A stretch of DNA of 64,000 bases, taken from NCBI RefSeq assembly GCF_021582875.1, contig NZ_CP091138.1, positions 2,914,001-2,978,000 of the forward strand, given 5' to 3'. Both the position numbers and the translations under genes were made by a program. Position 1 is the first letter of the stretch; every line of letters starts with the position of its first letter. The stretch is from Microbacterium sp. KUDC0406 (GTDB lineage: Bacteria > Actinomycetota > Actinomycetes > Actinomycetales > Microbacteriaceae). Below, piece by piece: positions 34,998 through 46,022 of the stretch. The notes under the pieces were generated by a model. The model was not told the origin of the DNA. It searched no databases and was given only the letters and a program-made list of their open reading frames with translations.

Positions 34998-37900
34998 ATG
35001 ATGAGACATCCGAAGTACGTCCGACGACTGTCCGCCGGTGGAGCGGCACTCGCGACCGGCCTTGCGCTCTTCCTCACCGCGCCGGTCTCTCCGGCCCTGG
35101 CGGCATCGGCCACCCCCGCCGCGTCCACCGAGGGCGAGAACGTCGCGCTCGCCTCTCAGGGCGGGAAGGTGACCGCCACGGGCCAGGAGGTGGCGGGTCA
35201 GTGGGGGCCCGATCTCGTGATCGACGGGGTCATGAACCCGGGCGCCGCATCGCGCGACCAGTCCCGCTGGTCGTCGAACACCGCCGACGACGCGTCCGTC
35301 ACCGTCGAACTCGCCGAGCCGACCGTGATCGATCACGTCGCCATCGAGTGGGAGGCCGCCTGCGCCGCGAAGTACAAGCTGCAGGTCTCCGCGGACGGCG
35401 TGACGTTCGTCGACGCGACCGACGTGATCGCCCCCACCTGCGGCGCGCGCGACGTGCAGAAGCTCACCGCGGTCGACGCCGGCACCCCGTACCGCTTCGT
35501 GCGGATGCAGGGCGTCGAGCGCACCCCCATCGGCGGTCAGAAGTACGGCATCTCGCTGTGGGAGCTCGAGGTGTGGAACGGAGCCGAGCCGGTGATCGAG
35601 ACATCGCGCGCCGACTCGCTCGTGCCGCTGCCCGTGAACGTCGACGCCGATGACGATGCGGCGCCGTTCACCCTCGGGCGTGACGCGCGCATCGTCGCGC
35701 CGGCATCCCTCGCGCAGAGCGCAGAGTTCCTCGCGAAGCTGATGCGCGGATCCACCGGGTACGACCTGCCGGTGGTCTCGAGCGGCGCCCGCGACGGTGA
35801 CATCGTCTTCGCCGACGGCGCGGTCTCCGGGTTCGCCGGAAAGGGCGAGGCATACGGCCTGACGAGCGGCGAGACCGGCATCACGGTCACGGCGAAGACC
35901 GAGCACGGCGCCTTCAACGGCGTGCAGACCCTGCGGCAGCTGTTCCCCGCGTTCATCGAGTCCGACACCGTCGTGCAGGCCGACTGGACCGCACCTGCGG
36001 TGCAGATCACGGATGCCCCGCGCTTCACGCACCGCGGTTCGATGCTCGACGTCGCCCGCTCGTTCCTCACCGTCGACGAGGTCAAGGACTACCTCGACTC
36101 GATGGCGGCCTTCAAGCTCGACACCCTGCACTTCCACCTCGCCGACGACCAGGGCTGGCGGCTGGAGATCACCAACGAGGGCAGGGCCGCCGGAGACACC
36201 ATCGACTACTCGCTGCTGACCTCGCGCTCCGGCGCGACCGCGATGACCCAGCAGGGGTACAAGAACGAACTCGGCCGCACCGGGTACTACACGCAGAAGC
36301 AGTACAAGGACATCGTGGCCTACGCCGCGGCCCTGCACATCACCGTCATCCCCGAGATCGACACGCCGTCGCACACCAATGCGGCGCTGCACGCGATTCC
36401 CGAGCTCAACACCGCGAACTCGCGACCGGGCGTCGACGAGAGCGGCCGGGTGCCCGCCAACGGCACCGGCAGCGTCGGCTATTCGACGATGGATGCCAAC
36501 TCGGATGCCACGTGGACGTTCCTCGAGCACGTGCTGACGCAGCTGGCCGCGCTGACCCCCGGCGAGTACATCCACGTGGGCGGGGATGAGTCGCATGTCA
36601 CCCCGCACGACGACTATGTCGCCTTCATCACCAAGTCGGTGCAGCTCGTGCACGGCCTCGGCAAGAAGATGATGGGCTGGAACGAGGCATCCGTCGGCGG
36701 CGTTCAGCAGGACGACGCGATCCAGTACTGGGTGGGCGGCACCGCCGACACCCTCGACGCCGTGAAGAACAAGGGCGCCAAGCTCGTGCTCTCGCGCAGC
36801 AACAGCGCGTACCTCGACATGAAGTACAACAGCAAGACGCCGATCGGCCTGACCTGGGCCGGTATCGGCGACTTCCCGGCGTACTACAACTGGGATCCGG
36901 CCGGTGTGGTCACCGACGGCGGCCAGAAGCTGCCGGACGAGTACATCCTCGGTGTCGAGGGACCGATGTGGGCCGAGACGATCCGCGGCGGCGAACAGGC
37001 CGAGTTCCTGGGCTTCCCGCGCGTGATCTCGCACGCCGAGATCGGCTGGACGCCGCAGGCGCAGCGCGACGTCGCCGACTTCACCACGCGGATGGCGTCG
37101 GTCGGCGAGCGCCTGCTCGCGATGGACACCAACTTCTACGACGGTGCCGCCACGAAGTGGGAGTGGTCCGCGGCCGGACAGCCGGTCGCCGTGTCGCCCG
37201 GACGTGATCTGACGCTCTCGGTGGCGACCGTCGCGGCGCCCGGCACGAAGCTGCAGGAGGACGGTGCCGCCATCGCCGTCGACCGGGTCGACGACGCCGA
37301 CGGCGTCAGCGCCTCGACGCTGCAGGACGCGCTGACCGCGACCGTCGACTGGGGAGACGGCAGCGAGCCGACCACGGCATCCTTCCGCACCGACGCCGAG
37401 CGCAACGCGCTGCGGGCGGCCGGCCTCTACGAGGTGCGCGGAAAGCACGCCTACGCCGAGGCGGGCACGTACCGCGGAACCGTGACGTTCTCGGATGGCT
37501 CGTCGGCAGCCTTCACGTCGAAGGTCGTGGCAGGCACTCCGGATCCGTCCGATCCCGCTCCGTGGGACTCCTCGGTGACCCCGAAGATCGACGTCGCTCC
37601 GAGGGGGATGCTGGTGACAGGCTGCCGGGGACGCTGAGCGGTTTCGAGCCCGGATCGTACGTGGAGCTGAGCGTCGGCGACCGCGTTCTCGGCACGGTGC
37701 GCCCGGACGCGAAGGGCGAGTTCGCCCTGTCGCTGCCCGTCGTGCCCGAGACCTACAGCGGCACGTACACGGTGACCGCGAAGGCGGGCGACCGCACCGC
37801 ATCCGACAAGGTCGTCGTGTCGTCGCACCTGGTGCCGCTGGCGAACCAGCTCGACAGCTCCACGCTGTCGCTCGTCGGGGTCGACTCCGAGGAGACCGCC

Positions 37901-38851
37901 GGCGAGCAGGCCGGAGGGGCGAACGCGATCGACGGCGACCCGGCCACGTTCTGGCACACCCAGTGGCAGGGCGGCAGCCCGGCCTACCCGCACTGGATCA
38001 CGATCGACCTCGGTGCGGAGTACGAGGTCACCGGGTTCGCCTACACCCAGCGCGCAGGCCAGGCCAACGGCCGCATGAAGGACTACGAGGTGTACGTCGG
38101 CGACTCGCCGGACGAGTTCGGCGACGCGGTGCAGACCGGATCGTTCCTCGACATCGGGCGTGAGCAGGTGTTCGAGTTCGACACCCCGGCGCGCGGGCGC
38201 TACCTGAAGCTGGTGGGCACCTCCTCCATCAACGGCAACGCCTTCGGCGGCGCGGCTGAGATCGCCGTCGGGGCGGTCACGCCGACTGCCGACACCACGC
38301 GGCCGACCGTGTCGCTCGTCTCGCCGACGGCGGCCGGTCCGTTCCAGGCTCTGCAGATCGAGATGGATGCGGCGGATGCCGGCGGACTGAAGCGGATCGT
38401 CGCGAACATCTACAAGGGCAGCACGCTGGTCAAGAGCACCCAGACCCAGGTCGGCGGTGCGACGACAGGGCACCACGCCGCGACGGTGAAGCTCCCCGAC
38501 GGGGACTACACGATCCGCTACAACGCGCAGGATCTCGCGGGCAACATCTCCGCCACCAGGACCTTCGCCGTGACCGTCGACGCCACCGCGCCGACGGCGA
38601 CGGTGAAGGACGGCGCGCAGTTCACGGTCGGCGCCGACGGCGTCTACGACAGGGTCAGCTTCAAGCTGCACGACGCCGGGAAGATCGACAAGGTCACCCT
38701 CAACGGCGTCACCAAGGACCTGTCGAACAACACCTGGTCGGATGTGAACGGGATCAAGCCGGGCACGTTCGGAGCGGTGAAGGGTGAGAACACCCTGGTC
38801 GTCTTCGACGTCGCAGGCAACACGTCGACCACGACGTTCACCCTGAGCTGA
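34998..38851 (+). pseudogene. Giant secreted GH20 hexosaminidase with two F5/8C domains, frameshift at 37603-37607
   Basis: About 1284 residues when restored. Order: signal peptide (~1-36); F5/8C domain (~45-195); GH20b cap; GH20 barrel with catalytic D530-E531 in HVGGDESH; a PKD-like WGDGS/FSDGSSAAF sandwich. Then, past a frameshift in the GGGGG run (37603-37607, one G missing), come LPGTLSGFEPGSYVELSVGD, a second F5/8C domain (GANAIDGDPATFWHTQWQGG) and two Ig-like domains. The upstream reading ends at 37637 if uncorrected. ATG 34998 is preferred over GTG 34959 because AAGGTGA precedes it. It is 11 bp from the GH35 gene, so one operon. Acts on exposed beta-HexNAc outside the cell. Confidence 0.87.
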
Positions 38852-38862
38852 CCCTCGCCACA

Positions 38863-41800
38863 ATGAAGGATGCGGAGAAGATGCGACGAGAGAAGCAAGG
38901 ATGGCTGCGGCATGTGGGACGCACTGCGCTGGTCGGATCGGTCGCCATGGCGATGATCGGTGGCGCAGTCACCCTGACGGCCTCCGCCGCTCCAGCGGCC
39001 GTCGCCGCGTCGAAGGCCGCGATCGTGTCGTTCCCCGGCAATGACGGCGCGCCCCATCGGGTGACCTGGGACTCGCACTCGTTCAAGGTCGACGGCGAGC
39101 GGCTCAACATCTGGTCGGGCGAGTTCCACTACTGGCGTCTGCCGGCGCCGGAGCAGTGGCGCGACCTGATGCAGAAGCTGAAGTCGGCCGGGTTCAACGC
39201 GGTCTCGCTGTACTTCTTCTGGGGGCTGCATCAGTCCGAGCGCGGCGGCGACTTCGACTTCACCGGCATCCGTGACGTCGACAGGCTGCTGACCATGGCG
39301 GAGGAGGAGGGACTGTACGTGATCGCCAGGCCCGGTCCGTACATCAATGCCGAGATCTCGATGGGCGGGCTGCCCGCGTACATGACCAACGTCGACGCAC
39401 CGCTGCGCGGGTCGGAGGACCCGCAGGTGCTCGCCGACTCGAAGGCGTGGCTGAGCGCGGTCAACCGGATCATCGGGAAGCATCAGGTGACCGACGGCGG
39501 TGGGTCGGTGCTGATGTACCAGGTCGAGAACGAGCTGCTCGACGACAGCCCCCAGCGCAAGCAGTTCCTCACCGACCTCACCGCGAGTGTGAAGGTCGAC
39601 GGCATCACGGTGCCGGTCTTTCACAACGACTGGGGCATGGGCGGCCGGTTCCGCGACGTCGACACCTACGGTCTCGACTTCTACGCGTACGACAACTACC
39701 CGCTGGGCTTCAACTGCGGCGCCCAGCGCAATCGCATCGGCGAATCCGAGACCGCGTTCCGCGCGATCGCACCCGACACCCCGCAGTTCATCACCGAGTC
39801 GCAGGGTGGTGCCTTCACCCCGTGGGGTGCGGCGTTCGACACCGAGCAGTGCTACTCGTACACCGACGAGGGCTTCACCCGGCAGTGGGGCGCGCGCAAC
39901 GTCGGCAACGGCGTCACCGCGTACAACTCGTACATGGCTTTCGGTGGCACCAACTGGGGCTGGACCGGATCGCCGTCGTCGGGGTTCACGAGCTACGACT
40001 ACGGGGCGGCGCTGAACGAGGACCGCACGATCACGCCGAAGTTCGCGGCGCAGAAAGAGGTCGGCGCGTATCTGCAGGCGGTACCCGACCTGGCATCCAT
40101 GCGGCCGCTGGCCGCGCCGAGCGCGACGGTCGAGAGCGGCAGCGCCGTGCAGGCGTACCAGCGCATCGCGACGGATCAGGATGCGGCATCCGCCACCGAC
40201 GACGGCAGCACGCGTTTCCTCGGCTTCCGGCTCGCCGACTCGAACGACACCACCACCACCCGGTTCACGTTCCCGCTGATCCTCGGTGCTGCCGGCGACG
40301 ACAGCGGATCCGGCGTCGTCAGCACTGACGACCGTGACGCCGGCATCGCCTACACAGGTTCGTGGAAGCAGGTGGCCGACGGCGGTGCGCACGACGGCAC
40401 GCTGACCACCTCGACGGCGGCGGGCGCGAAGGCCTCGTTCACGTTCAGTGGCACCTCGGTGCAGCTGGTGACCTCCACGGGAACCGACCACGGCACCGCA
40501 CGCGTCACCATCGACGGCGTCGACAAGGGCACCTTCAGCTCGCACGTCGACACCGACCAGAACAAGCCGGTGCAGCAGGTCTCGTTCGAGGCGACCGATC
40601 TCGCCCCCGGCGTGCACACCATCGTCGTCGAGAACCTCGGCACGCCCATCGATGGCGGCACCGGCACCGTCGTCGCGATCGATGCCTTCCAGGTGCCCGA
40701 CGACTCCAAGGTGCAGTGGAACGACGACGTCGACGACCTCGTGTTCACCGGATCGTGGGAGCACGCGACCGGGAAGAACTGGACCTCCGGAGACATCGGC
40801 GGTGACGAGACCTTCTCATCGAAGGCCGGCGACGCGTACGAGTTCACCTTCACCGGCGCGGGCTTCGAACTGATCGGGCCGCACTCCGAGAACCACGGAC
40901 CGGCAGACGTGTACATCGACGGTGAGAAGGCCGGGCGGACTTCCGAGCAGGTCACTTCGTCGGCGCAGCCGCAGAAGGTGCTGTTCTCGCAGCGCGACCT
41001 CGCCTACGGCGAGCACACCGTGAAGGTGGTGGTCACCGGCGAGCGGTTCGAGGGCTCGAGCGGGTCGTTCCACTCGCTCGACGCGGTGAACATCTACCGC
41101 GATGCCGACAGCGGCAGCGTCATCCCGGACGGCCGGATCGGCTGGGAGCGCGTCCCGCAGAAGGCGGGCACCTCGCTCACGCTGCACGGGCGGGACGCGC
41201 TCATGCTCACCGCCGACACCCGCATCGGCGACCACGCGCTGTACTACACCACCAGCCAACTGTTCGGCGCCCCACTGCAGCGCCGCGGTGGCGTGGTGCA
41301 GTATGCCATCGGCTACGCCGGCGACGATGGCGAGACCGTGCTGCACTACGACTCCGAGCCGAAGGTCACGCTGCCGCCGGGCGTCGAGCGAACCTGGAAC
41401 GCCGAGCGAGGCGAGCTGCGGCTGAACTACGTGCACGGAGCTCCCGCCGACATCGTCGTCGACGACGGCGAGCAGCCCCTGACACTGCGCATCATGGATC
41501 GTGAGCATGCAGCAGATGTGTGGTTCATCGACGGCGGCAGCAAGGGGACGGTCGTCGTCGAGGGTGCCTACCTTCCGAGGGACGTCCGGTTCCACGGCGC
41601 GGTCGCGACGCTGACGGGCTCGATGGCAGAATCCGGCAGCCTGCGCATCGATGTGCCGGACGGCATCAAGCAGGTGCGCTGGAACTCCACGAAGGCGAAG
41701 GCCTCCCACGGCATCGCCACGCTGCGGGCGCCCGGGCCGAAGGCGGTCACCGTCCCGAAGCTGACCTGGGTCACGGCATCCGACGACGCCGAGGCCGAAC

Positions 41801-42729
41801 CGCGCTTCGACGATTCGCGCTGGACGGTCGCGGACGACACCGCCGGGACGCGCTGGCAGGGGCCGGGTGCGAACCAGAAGGTCGTGCTCGACTCGAACCA
41901 CTACGGGTTCTACGAGGGGTCGGTCTGGTACCGCGCGCACTACACCGCAGCGCAGGACGGCGGAACCCTGAGACTCCAGGGCAACGGCGGCAGCGGGCAG
42001 CCGGGCCACGGCAAGGCACCCGCGTTCATGCAGGTCTGGGTGAACGGGGTCTACGCCGGTTCGCCGCGCGCAGCGGGCGGGTGGCAGGATGTCGCGGTGC
42101 CCGACGGCGCGGTGAAGGCGGGTGACGACGTCGTGGTCTCGGTGCTCGTCAATAACCTCGGTCAGAACCTGGACTGGTCCGACGACGGACTGTCCCGGCA
42201 GAACCGCGGACTGTACGACGCGGTGCTCACCGACGGCGGTAGCGGCGTGACCTGGCGGATCGAGGGTGCGACGGCCGCCGACGCCGATCCGGTGCGCACG
42301 ATCTACAACAACGGCGGACTGTCCGGCGAGCGGAAGGGGTGGCATCTGCCGAACTTCAACGACCGGAAGTGGAAGCGCGCCTCGTCACTGGTGGCCGACG
42401 GCCCCGGCGTCGACTGGTACCGCTCGTCGTTCCGGCTGAACGTGCCCAGGGGGCAGGACACGGCCTTCCGTCTCACCGTGAACTCGCCGAAGTTCGACGT
42501 CGGCCGCACCGACGGGTCGCAGGCGACGATCTTCGTCAACGGATGGAACACCGGCGTCTACATCGGCGACATCGGACCCCAGAAGCAGTTCACGATCCCG
42601 AGCGCGTTCCTGAACATGCGCGGCAAGAACGAGATCTCGATCGCGGTGGCGGCGAAGGCCGCCGGGATGGGGCCGGAGTCGGTGACGCTCGAGGCGGTGC
42701 ACTCCACGACCGGAGGCCTCGGGGGCTGA
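38863..42729 (+). CDS. Secreted GH35 beta-galactosidase, multidomain
   Basis: 1288 residues (ATG 38863; ATG 38881 also possible). Signal peptide to ~residue 45. GH35 barrel (about 60-390): acid/base E224 in QVENELL and nucleophile E312 in FITESQGG. Two consecutive ~120-residue beta-sandwich repeats follow, each beginning YTGSW or FTGSW and ending with a 'D.F.V' or 'DAVNIYRD' strand (about 490-760); they look like carbohydrate-binding modules. The C-terminal jelly-roll domains (LRLQGNGGSGQPGHGKAP, YRSSFRLNVPRG) are as in other GH35 enzymes. Removes beta-galactose from extracellular glycans, complementing the GH20 and sulfatase. Confidence 0.92.
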   Translation: MKDAEKMRREKQGWLRHVGRTALVGSVAMAMIGGAVTLTASAAPAAVAASKAAIVSFPGNDGAPHRVTWDSHSFKVDGERLNIWSGEFHYWRLPAPEQWRDLMQKLKSAGFNAVSLYFFWGLHQSERGGDFDFTGIRDVDRLLTMAEEEGLYVIARPGPYINAEISMGGLPAYMTNVDAPLRGSEDPQVLADSKAWLSAVNRIIGKHQVTDGGGSVLMYQVENELLDDSPQRKQFLTDLTASVKVDGITVPVFHNDWGMGGRFRDVDTYGLDFYAYDNYPLGFNCGAQRNRIGESETAFRAIAPDTPQFITESQGGAFTPWGAAFDTEQCYSYTDEGFTRQWGARNVGNGVTAYNSYMAFGGTNWGWTGSPSSGFTSYDYGAALNEDRTITPKFAAQKEVGAYLQAVPDLASMRPLAAPSATVESGSAVQAYQRIATDQDAASATDDGSTRFLGFRLADSNDTTTTRFTFPLILGAAGDDSGSGVVSTDDRDAGIAYTGSWKQVADGGAHDGTLTTSTAAGAKASFTFSGTSVQLVTSTGTDHGTARVTIDGVDKGTFSSHVDTDQNKPVQQVSFEATDLAPGVHTIVVENLGTPIDGGTGTVVAIDAFQVPDDSKVQWNDDVDDLVFTGSWEHATGKNWTSGDIGGDETFSSKAGDAYEFTFTGAGFELIGPHSENHGPADVYIDGEKAGRTSEQVTSSAQPQKVLFSQRDLAYGEHTVKVVVTGERFEGSSGSFHSLDAVNIYRDADSGSVIPDGRIGWERVPQKAGTSLTLHGRDALMLTADTRIGDHALYYTTSQLFGAPLQRRGGVVQYAIGYAGDDGETVLHYDSEPKVTLPPGVERTWNAERGELRLNYVHGAPADIVVDDGEQPLTLRIMDREHAADVWFIDGGSKGTVVVEGAYLPRDVRFHGAVATLTGSMAESGSLRIDVPDGIKQVRWNSTKAKASHGIATLRAPGPKAVTVPKLTWVTASDDAEAEPRFDDSRWTVADDTAGTRWQGPGANQKVVLDSNHYGFYEGSVWYRAHYTAAQDGGTLRLQGNGGSGQPGHGKAPAFMQVWVNGVYAGSPRAAGGWQDVAVPDGAVKAGDDVVVSVLVNNLGQNLDWSDDGLSRQNRGLYDAVLTDGGSGVTWRIEGATAADADPVRTIYNNGGLSGERKGWHLPNFNDRKWKRASSLVADGPGVDWYRSSFRLNVPRGQDTAFRLTVNSPKFDVGRTDGSQATIFVNGWNTGVYIGDIGPQKQFTIPSAFLNMRGKNEISIAVAAKAAGMGPESVTLEAVHSTTGGLGG

Positions 42730-42740
42730 TCGGTACGACA

Positions 42741-42770
42741 GGCGCCGGCAGGCGCGGCCCTGCCGGCGCC
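42741..42770. terminator. Bidirectional terminator between GH35 and SDR genes
   Basis: Perfect 12-bp stem GGCGCCGGCAGG / CCTGCCGGCGCC (42741-42752, 42759-42770) in the 44-bp gap between convergent genes. Confidence 0.8.
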
Positions 42771-42773
42771 GGG

Positions 42774-43538
42774 TCACACGGCGCTGGCGACGTCGATCGC
42801 GTTGAGCGTGCGCACCACTTCGGCGTAGTCACCGCGGGCCTCGCCGTAGCGCAGGAGCTTCACCCGCTCCACTTGCAGCTCGGTCGCTTCGGGCTGCTCG
42901 CGGAGGATCGTCATCACCTCGTCGGCGAAGTCGTCCAGCGGCATGGCGAACGAGCTCTCGCGCTGGCCGGGCATCAGGTCGGTCGCGACAGACGGCGGGA
43001 CCAGCTCGAGCACCCGCACGGACGTGTCGGAGAGCTGCAGCCGGAGCGACTCGCTGAGCATGTGGATCGCGGCCTTCGTGGCGTTGTACGTGGGCGTGGT
43101 GCGCAGCGGAGTGAACGCCAACCCCGACGACACGGTCATGATCGTGGCATCCGGCCGGGTCTGCAGGTGCGCGACGAAGGCGTCTATGAGACGGATCGGG
43201 CCGAGCAGATTGGTCGTCACGATCTGCTCAGCTGAGCCGGCGAAACCGGGGGTCCGCCAGTCCTCGGAGCGCATGATCCCGGCCATGGCCACGAGCACGT
43301 TCAGGTCGGGGTGCCGCGCGATCACCCGCTTCGCGGCGGCGTCGATGGAAGAGACGTCCGTCGTGTCGATCCGCACCGCGTGCATGCCCGGATGCCGCGC
43401 GACGATCTCGTCGAGCAGCTCCTGTCTGCGTCCGCCCACTATGACCGTGCTGCCTGCGGCGTGCAGGCGTTCGGCGAGGGCGAGTCCGATGCCGCTGGTC
43501 GCCCCGGGGATGAAGATCGTGTTTCCGTTGATTCGCAT
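42774..43538 (-). CDS. Short-chain dehydrogenase/reductase (DltE-like)
   Basis: 254 residues. Cofactor motif GATSGIG (about 12-18), NAG-equivalent VAMAGI, catalytic Ser in TVSSGLAF and the YNATK pair (Tyr, Lys). A classical SDR, NAD(P)H-dependent. Start ATG 43538; a longer upstream frame shadows the divergent gene. Divergent from an XRE regulator with a 100-bp gap, a common arrangement in which the regulator controls the SDR. Confidence 0.88.
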   Translation of the reverse strand: MRINGNTIFIPGATSGIGLALAERLHAAGSTVIVGGRRQELLDEIVARHPGMHAVRIDTTDVSSIDAAAKRVIARHPDLNVLVAMAGIMRSEDWRTPGFAGSAEQIVTTNLLGPIRLIDAFVAHLQTRPDATIMTVSSGLAFTPLRTTPTYNATKAAIHMLSESLRLQLSDTSVRVLELVPPSVATDLMPGQRESSFAMPLDDFADEVMTILREQPEATELQVERVKLLRYGEARGDYAEVVRTLNAIDVASAV

Positions 43539-43638
43539 GTTCAGAGTCTCGGCGGGGAATCCACGGCGTGGCAGAGAGCGCTCATCGGGGGATCGACGGT
43601 CCCTGGATCGGATGCCGCCGCGCCTGCAGGATGGAGGC

Positions 43639-44505
43639 ATGGATCGTGCCGCCCTCGCCGAGTTCCTCCGCCGCAGGCGCGAGGACCTGCAGCCCGCCGA
43701 TGTGGGCCTCGCCCCGGGCGTGCGACGACGCGCGCCGGGTCTGCGCCGCGAGGAGGTCGCGCAGCTCGCGCTCATGTCGACGGACTACTACACCCGCCTC
43801 GAGCAGCAGCGCGGGCCGCAGCCCAGCACGCAGGTGCTCGCCTCGCTGTCCCGTGCCCTCCGGCTGACGGCCGACGAGCGCGACTACCTGTACCGGATGG
43901 CCGGTCATGCGGTGCCGTGTCGGCTGAGCGCCTCCCCGCATGTCTCACCGGCGCTGCAGCGGGTGCTCGATCGGCTCTCCGACACCCCGGCGCTGATCAT
44001 CTCGAACCTCGGTGAGACGCTGCTGCAGAACCGGCTCGCCGTCGCGCTGATGGGCGACCAGACGGGGCGCACGGGCTGGGAGCGCTTCGAGGCGCATCGC
44101 TGGTTCCTGCGTCCTGAGGAGCGGGAGCGGTATCCCGAGCACGACCGCGATCGGCAGAGCCGTGCGATCGTCGCCGGCATGCGGGCGGCGTACGGCGCGA
44201 TGGGTGCCCCATCCGTCGCGGCGGAGCTCGTCGCCGAACTGCTGCGCAGCAGCGATGAGTTCCGCGAACTGTGGGAGCGGCAGGAGGTCGCGCAGCGATT
44301 CGCCGACCACAAGGTGCTCATCCATCCCGAGATCGGGCCGATCGAGGTCGACTGCCAGGTGCTGTTCACCGAGGACCTCTCTCAGGCCCTCCTGGTCCTC
44401 ACCGCCGAGCCGCGCAGCGCCGACGAGGAGAAGCTGCGTCTGCTGGGCGTGCTCGGCACTCAGCAGTTCGGTGCGCGGCAGGCGACGCGGGACGCGCCCC
44501 GCTAG
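43639..44505 (+). CDS. XRE-family regulator with MmyB-like ligand domain
   Basis: 288 residues. N-terminal helix-turn-helix (about 8-75: LRREEVAQLALMSTDYYTRLEQQRG, read in two parts) typical of the PF17765-type MmyB regulators. The C-terminal domain (LIISNLGETLLQNRLA, FLRPEERERYP) binds a small hydrophobic ligand. Divergent from and probably controlling the SDR. The ATG at 43639 is preceded by AGGATGGAGG. Confidence 0.88.
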   Translation: MDRAALAEFLRRRREDLQPADVGLAPGVRRRAPGLRREEVAQLALMSTDYYTRLEQQRGPQPSTQVLASLSRALRLTADERDYLYRMAGHAVPCRLSASPHVSPALQRVLDRLSDTPALIISNLGETLLQNRLAVALMGDQTGRTGWERFEAHRWFLRPEERERYPEHDRDRQSRAIVAGMRAAYGAMGAPSVAAELVAELLRSSDEFRELWERQEVAQRFADHKVLIHPEIGPIEVDCQVLFTEDLSQALLVLTAEPRSADEEKLRLLGVLGTQQFGARQATRDAPR

Positions 44506-44508
44506 AGA

Positions 44509-45168
44509 TCAGGACTCGGACGGATGCAGCGGCAGCTGGGGACCGTGGTTCCAGGCCAGGATGGCCGGCTGCTCGCGGTAGAAGCCGAGCACCGACACCG
44601 ACCCGGCGTCCAGAGTGATCCTGGCGCCGAATCGGGGCGCCTCGCGCAGGAAGACCGCGGTGAGGATGCGCAGGTAGTGTCCGTGCGCGATGAGTGCGAC
44701 ATCCCCTTCATCCATCGCCGGCAGCACCCGCGTGAGCACGCGAGAGGCGCGGGCGGCGACCTCTTCGACGGTCTCTCCCGGCGTCTCGCCGCGGATGACA
44801 CCGTGCGTGAAGGCCGACCAGTTGTACCCCAGTTCGGCGCGGATCTCCGCGCTCGTGCGCCCCTCGTACCCGCCGTAGTCCCACTCCACCAGCAGGGGAT
44901 CGACCTGGGCGTCGAGCCCGGCGAGACGTGCGGTGCGCCGAGCGCGCTGCAGTGGGGAGGTCAGCACGAGCCGGAAGTCGTAGCCGTGCACCAGCTCGCC
45001 GGCCGCGCGGGCGAGGTCCTCACCTCGCGGAGTGAGCGGGATGTCGGTCAGGCCGGTGTGCCGTCCTTCGCGCGACCACCGCGTCTCGCCGTGCCGCAGG
45101 AGCACGAGCTTGCCCTGCGGATTGTCGGGTGCGGGGCGGTCGGGCAGCGGGTCGGAGATGGCGTCCAC
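44509..45168 (-). CDS. Histidine phosphatase family protein
   Basis: 219 residues, GTG start. Phosphohistidine motif LLRHGETRWS (~23-32) with the second Arg in TSPLQRARRTA and the C-terminal His in ALIAHGHYLR. These mark the phosphoglycerate-mutase-like phosphatases. Substrate unknown (sugar or nucleotide phosphates are common). Only 3 bp from the convergent XRE gene. Confidence 0.88.
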   Translation of the reverse strand: MDAISDPLPDRPAPDNPQGKLVLLRHGETRWSREGRHTGLTDIPLTPRGEDLARAAGELVHGYDFRLVLTSPLQRARRTARLAGLDAQVDPLLVEWDYGGYEGRTSAEIRAELGYNWSAFTHGVIRGETPGETVEEVAARASRVLTRVLPAMDEGDVALIAHGHYLRILTAVFLREAPRFGARITLDAGSVSVLGFYREQPAILAWNHGPQLPLHPSES

Positions 45169-45193
45169 AGCGCCACCGTATCTCCGCCGGGGT

Positions 45194-45967
45194 TCAGATT
45201 CGTGCTGCGATGACCCGTGCCGTCGCGGCGGGATCGGGGCGGTGCATGACCGATTCGGGGACGATCACCAGCTCGGCACCGGAGAGCTCGGCGGCGAGCC
45301 GGTCGGATGCCCCGATCAGGAACGGGAACGTCTGCGCACCGCGCAGCACCGTCGCCGGCTGGGTGATGGTGAGCAGGTCGCGGCCGGGTTGACGCACGCG
45401 CAGCGTCAGGCGCGCGTCGTAGACCGTGGACTGACCGAGCGGTGCGAGGGCGTCGAGCATGCCGCTCGCACGGCCTCCCTCGACCATCTCGCGGGGCAGG
45501 CCGACGGCGTCGAGCTGGAACGTGGCGACCGCCTCGGCCGGCTGCCCGGCGTCGACGAGCGTCTGCAGGCGATCGGCCAGTTCGGGCCCGAACCCGGAGC
45601 CGTCGAAGTCGATCGGCGGCTCGGAGAGGAACAGTGCACCGGTCGGCACGCCGCGGGATGCCGCGTACAGAGCGAGCACCGCGCCCGAGGAGTGCCCGAG
45701 CACCGCATCGGTCCCGCCGGCGGCCTCGATCACCGCAGCGAGGTCGGCCGCCTCGTCGTCGGGCGTCGAGTCCTGCCGATCGCCGCTGCCTCCGCGGGCA
45801 CGACGATCCCAGGTGACGGCGCGGAATCCGGCATCCGCCAGCGCCTGCGCCAGTGGCGCGGCGTCGGCCGCCGTCGACAGCGCCCCGTTCACGATCACGA
45901 TGGTGCGGCCGTCGCCGGTCGCGGAGAACTCGATGGGGGTGCCGTCTGCCGAGGTCGCGATGCTCAT
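45194..45967 (-). CDS. Alpha/beta hydrolase
   Basis: 257 residues. Nucleophile elbow GHSSG (~95-99), oxyanion region VNGALSTA, and a C-terminal His in VMHRPDP. Start ATG 45967; an in-frame TTG at 45979 is less likely. An esterase- or haloperoxidase-like fold of unknown substrate. Confidence 0.82.
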   Translation of the reverse strand: MSIATSADGTPIEFSATGDGRTIVIVNGALSTAADAAPLAQALADAGFRAVTWDRRARGGSGDRQDSTPDDEAADLAAVIEAAGGTDAVLGHSSGAVLALYAASRGVPTGALFLSEPPIDFDGSGFGPELADRLQTLVDAGQPAEAVATFQLDAVGLPREMVEGGRASGMLDALAPLGQSTVYDARLTLRVRQPGRDLLTITQPATVLRGAQTFPFLIGASDRLAAELSGAELVIVPESVMHRPDPAATARVIAARI

Positions 45968-46022
45968 GCGGTCATACAAGCACGGGGGTGCGACACCGGG
46001 AAGACGGTCTTGGGCGCAGACG

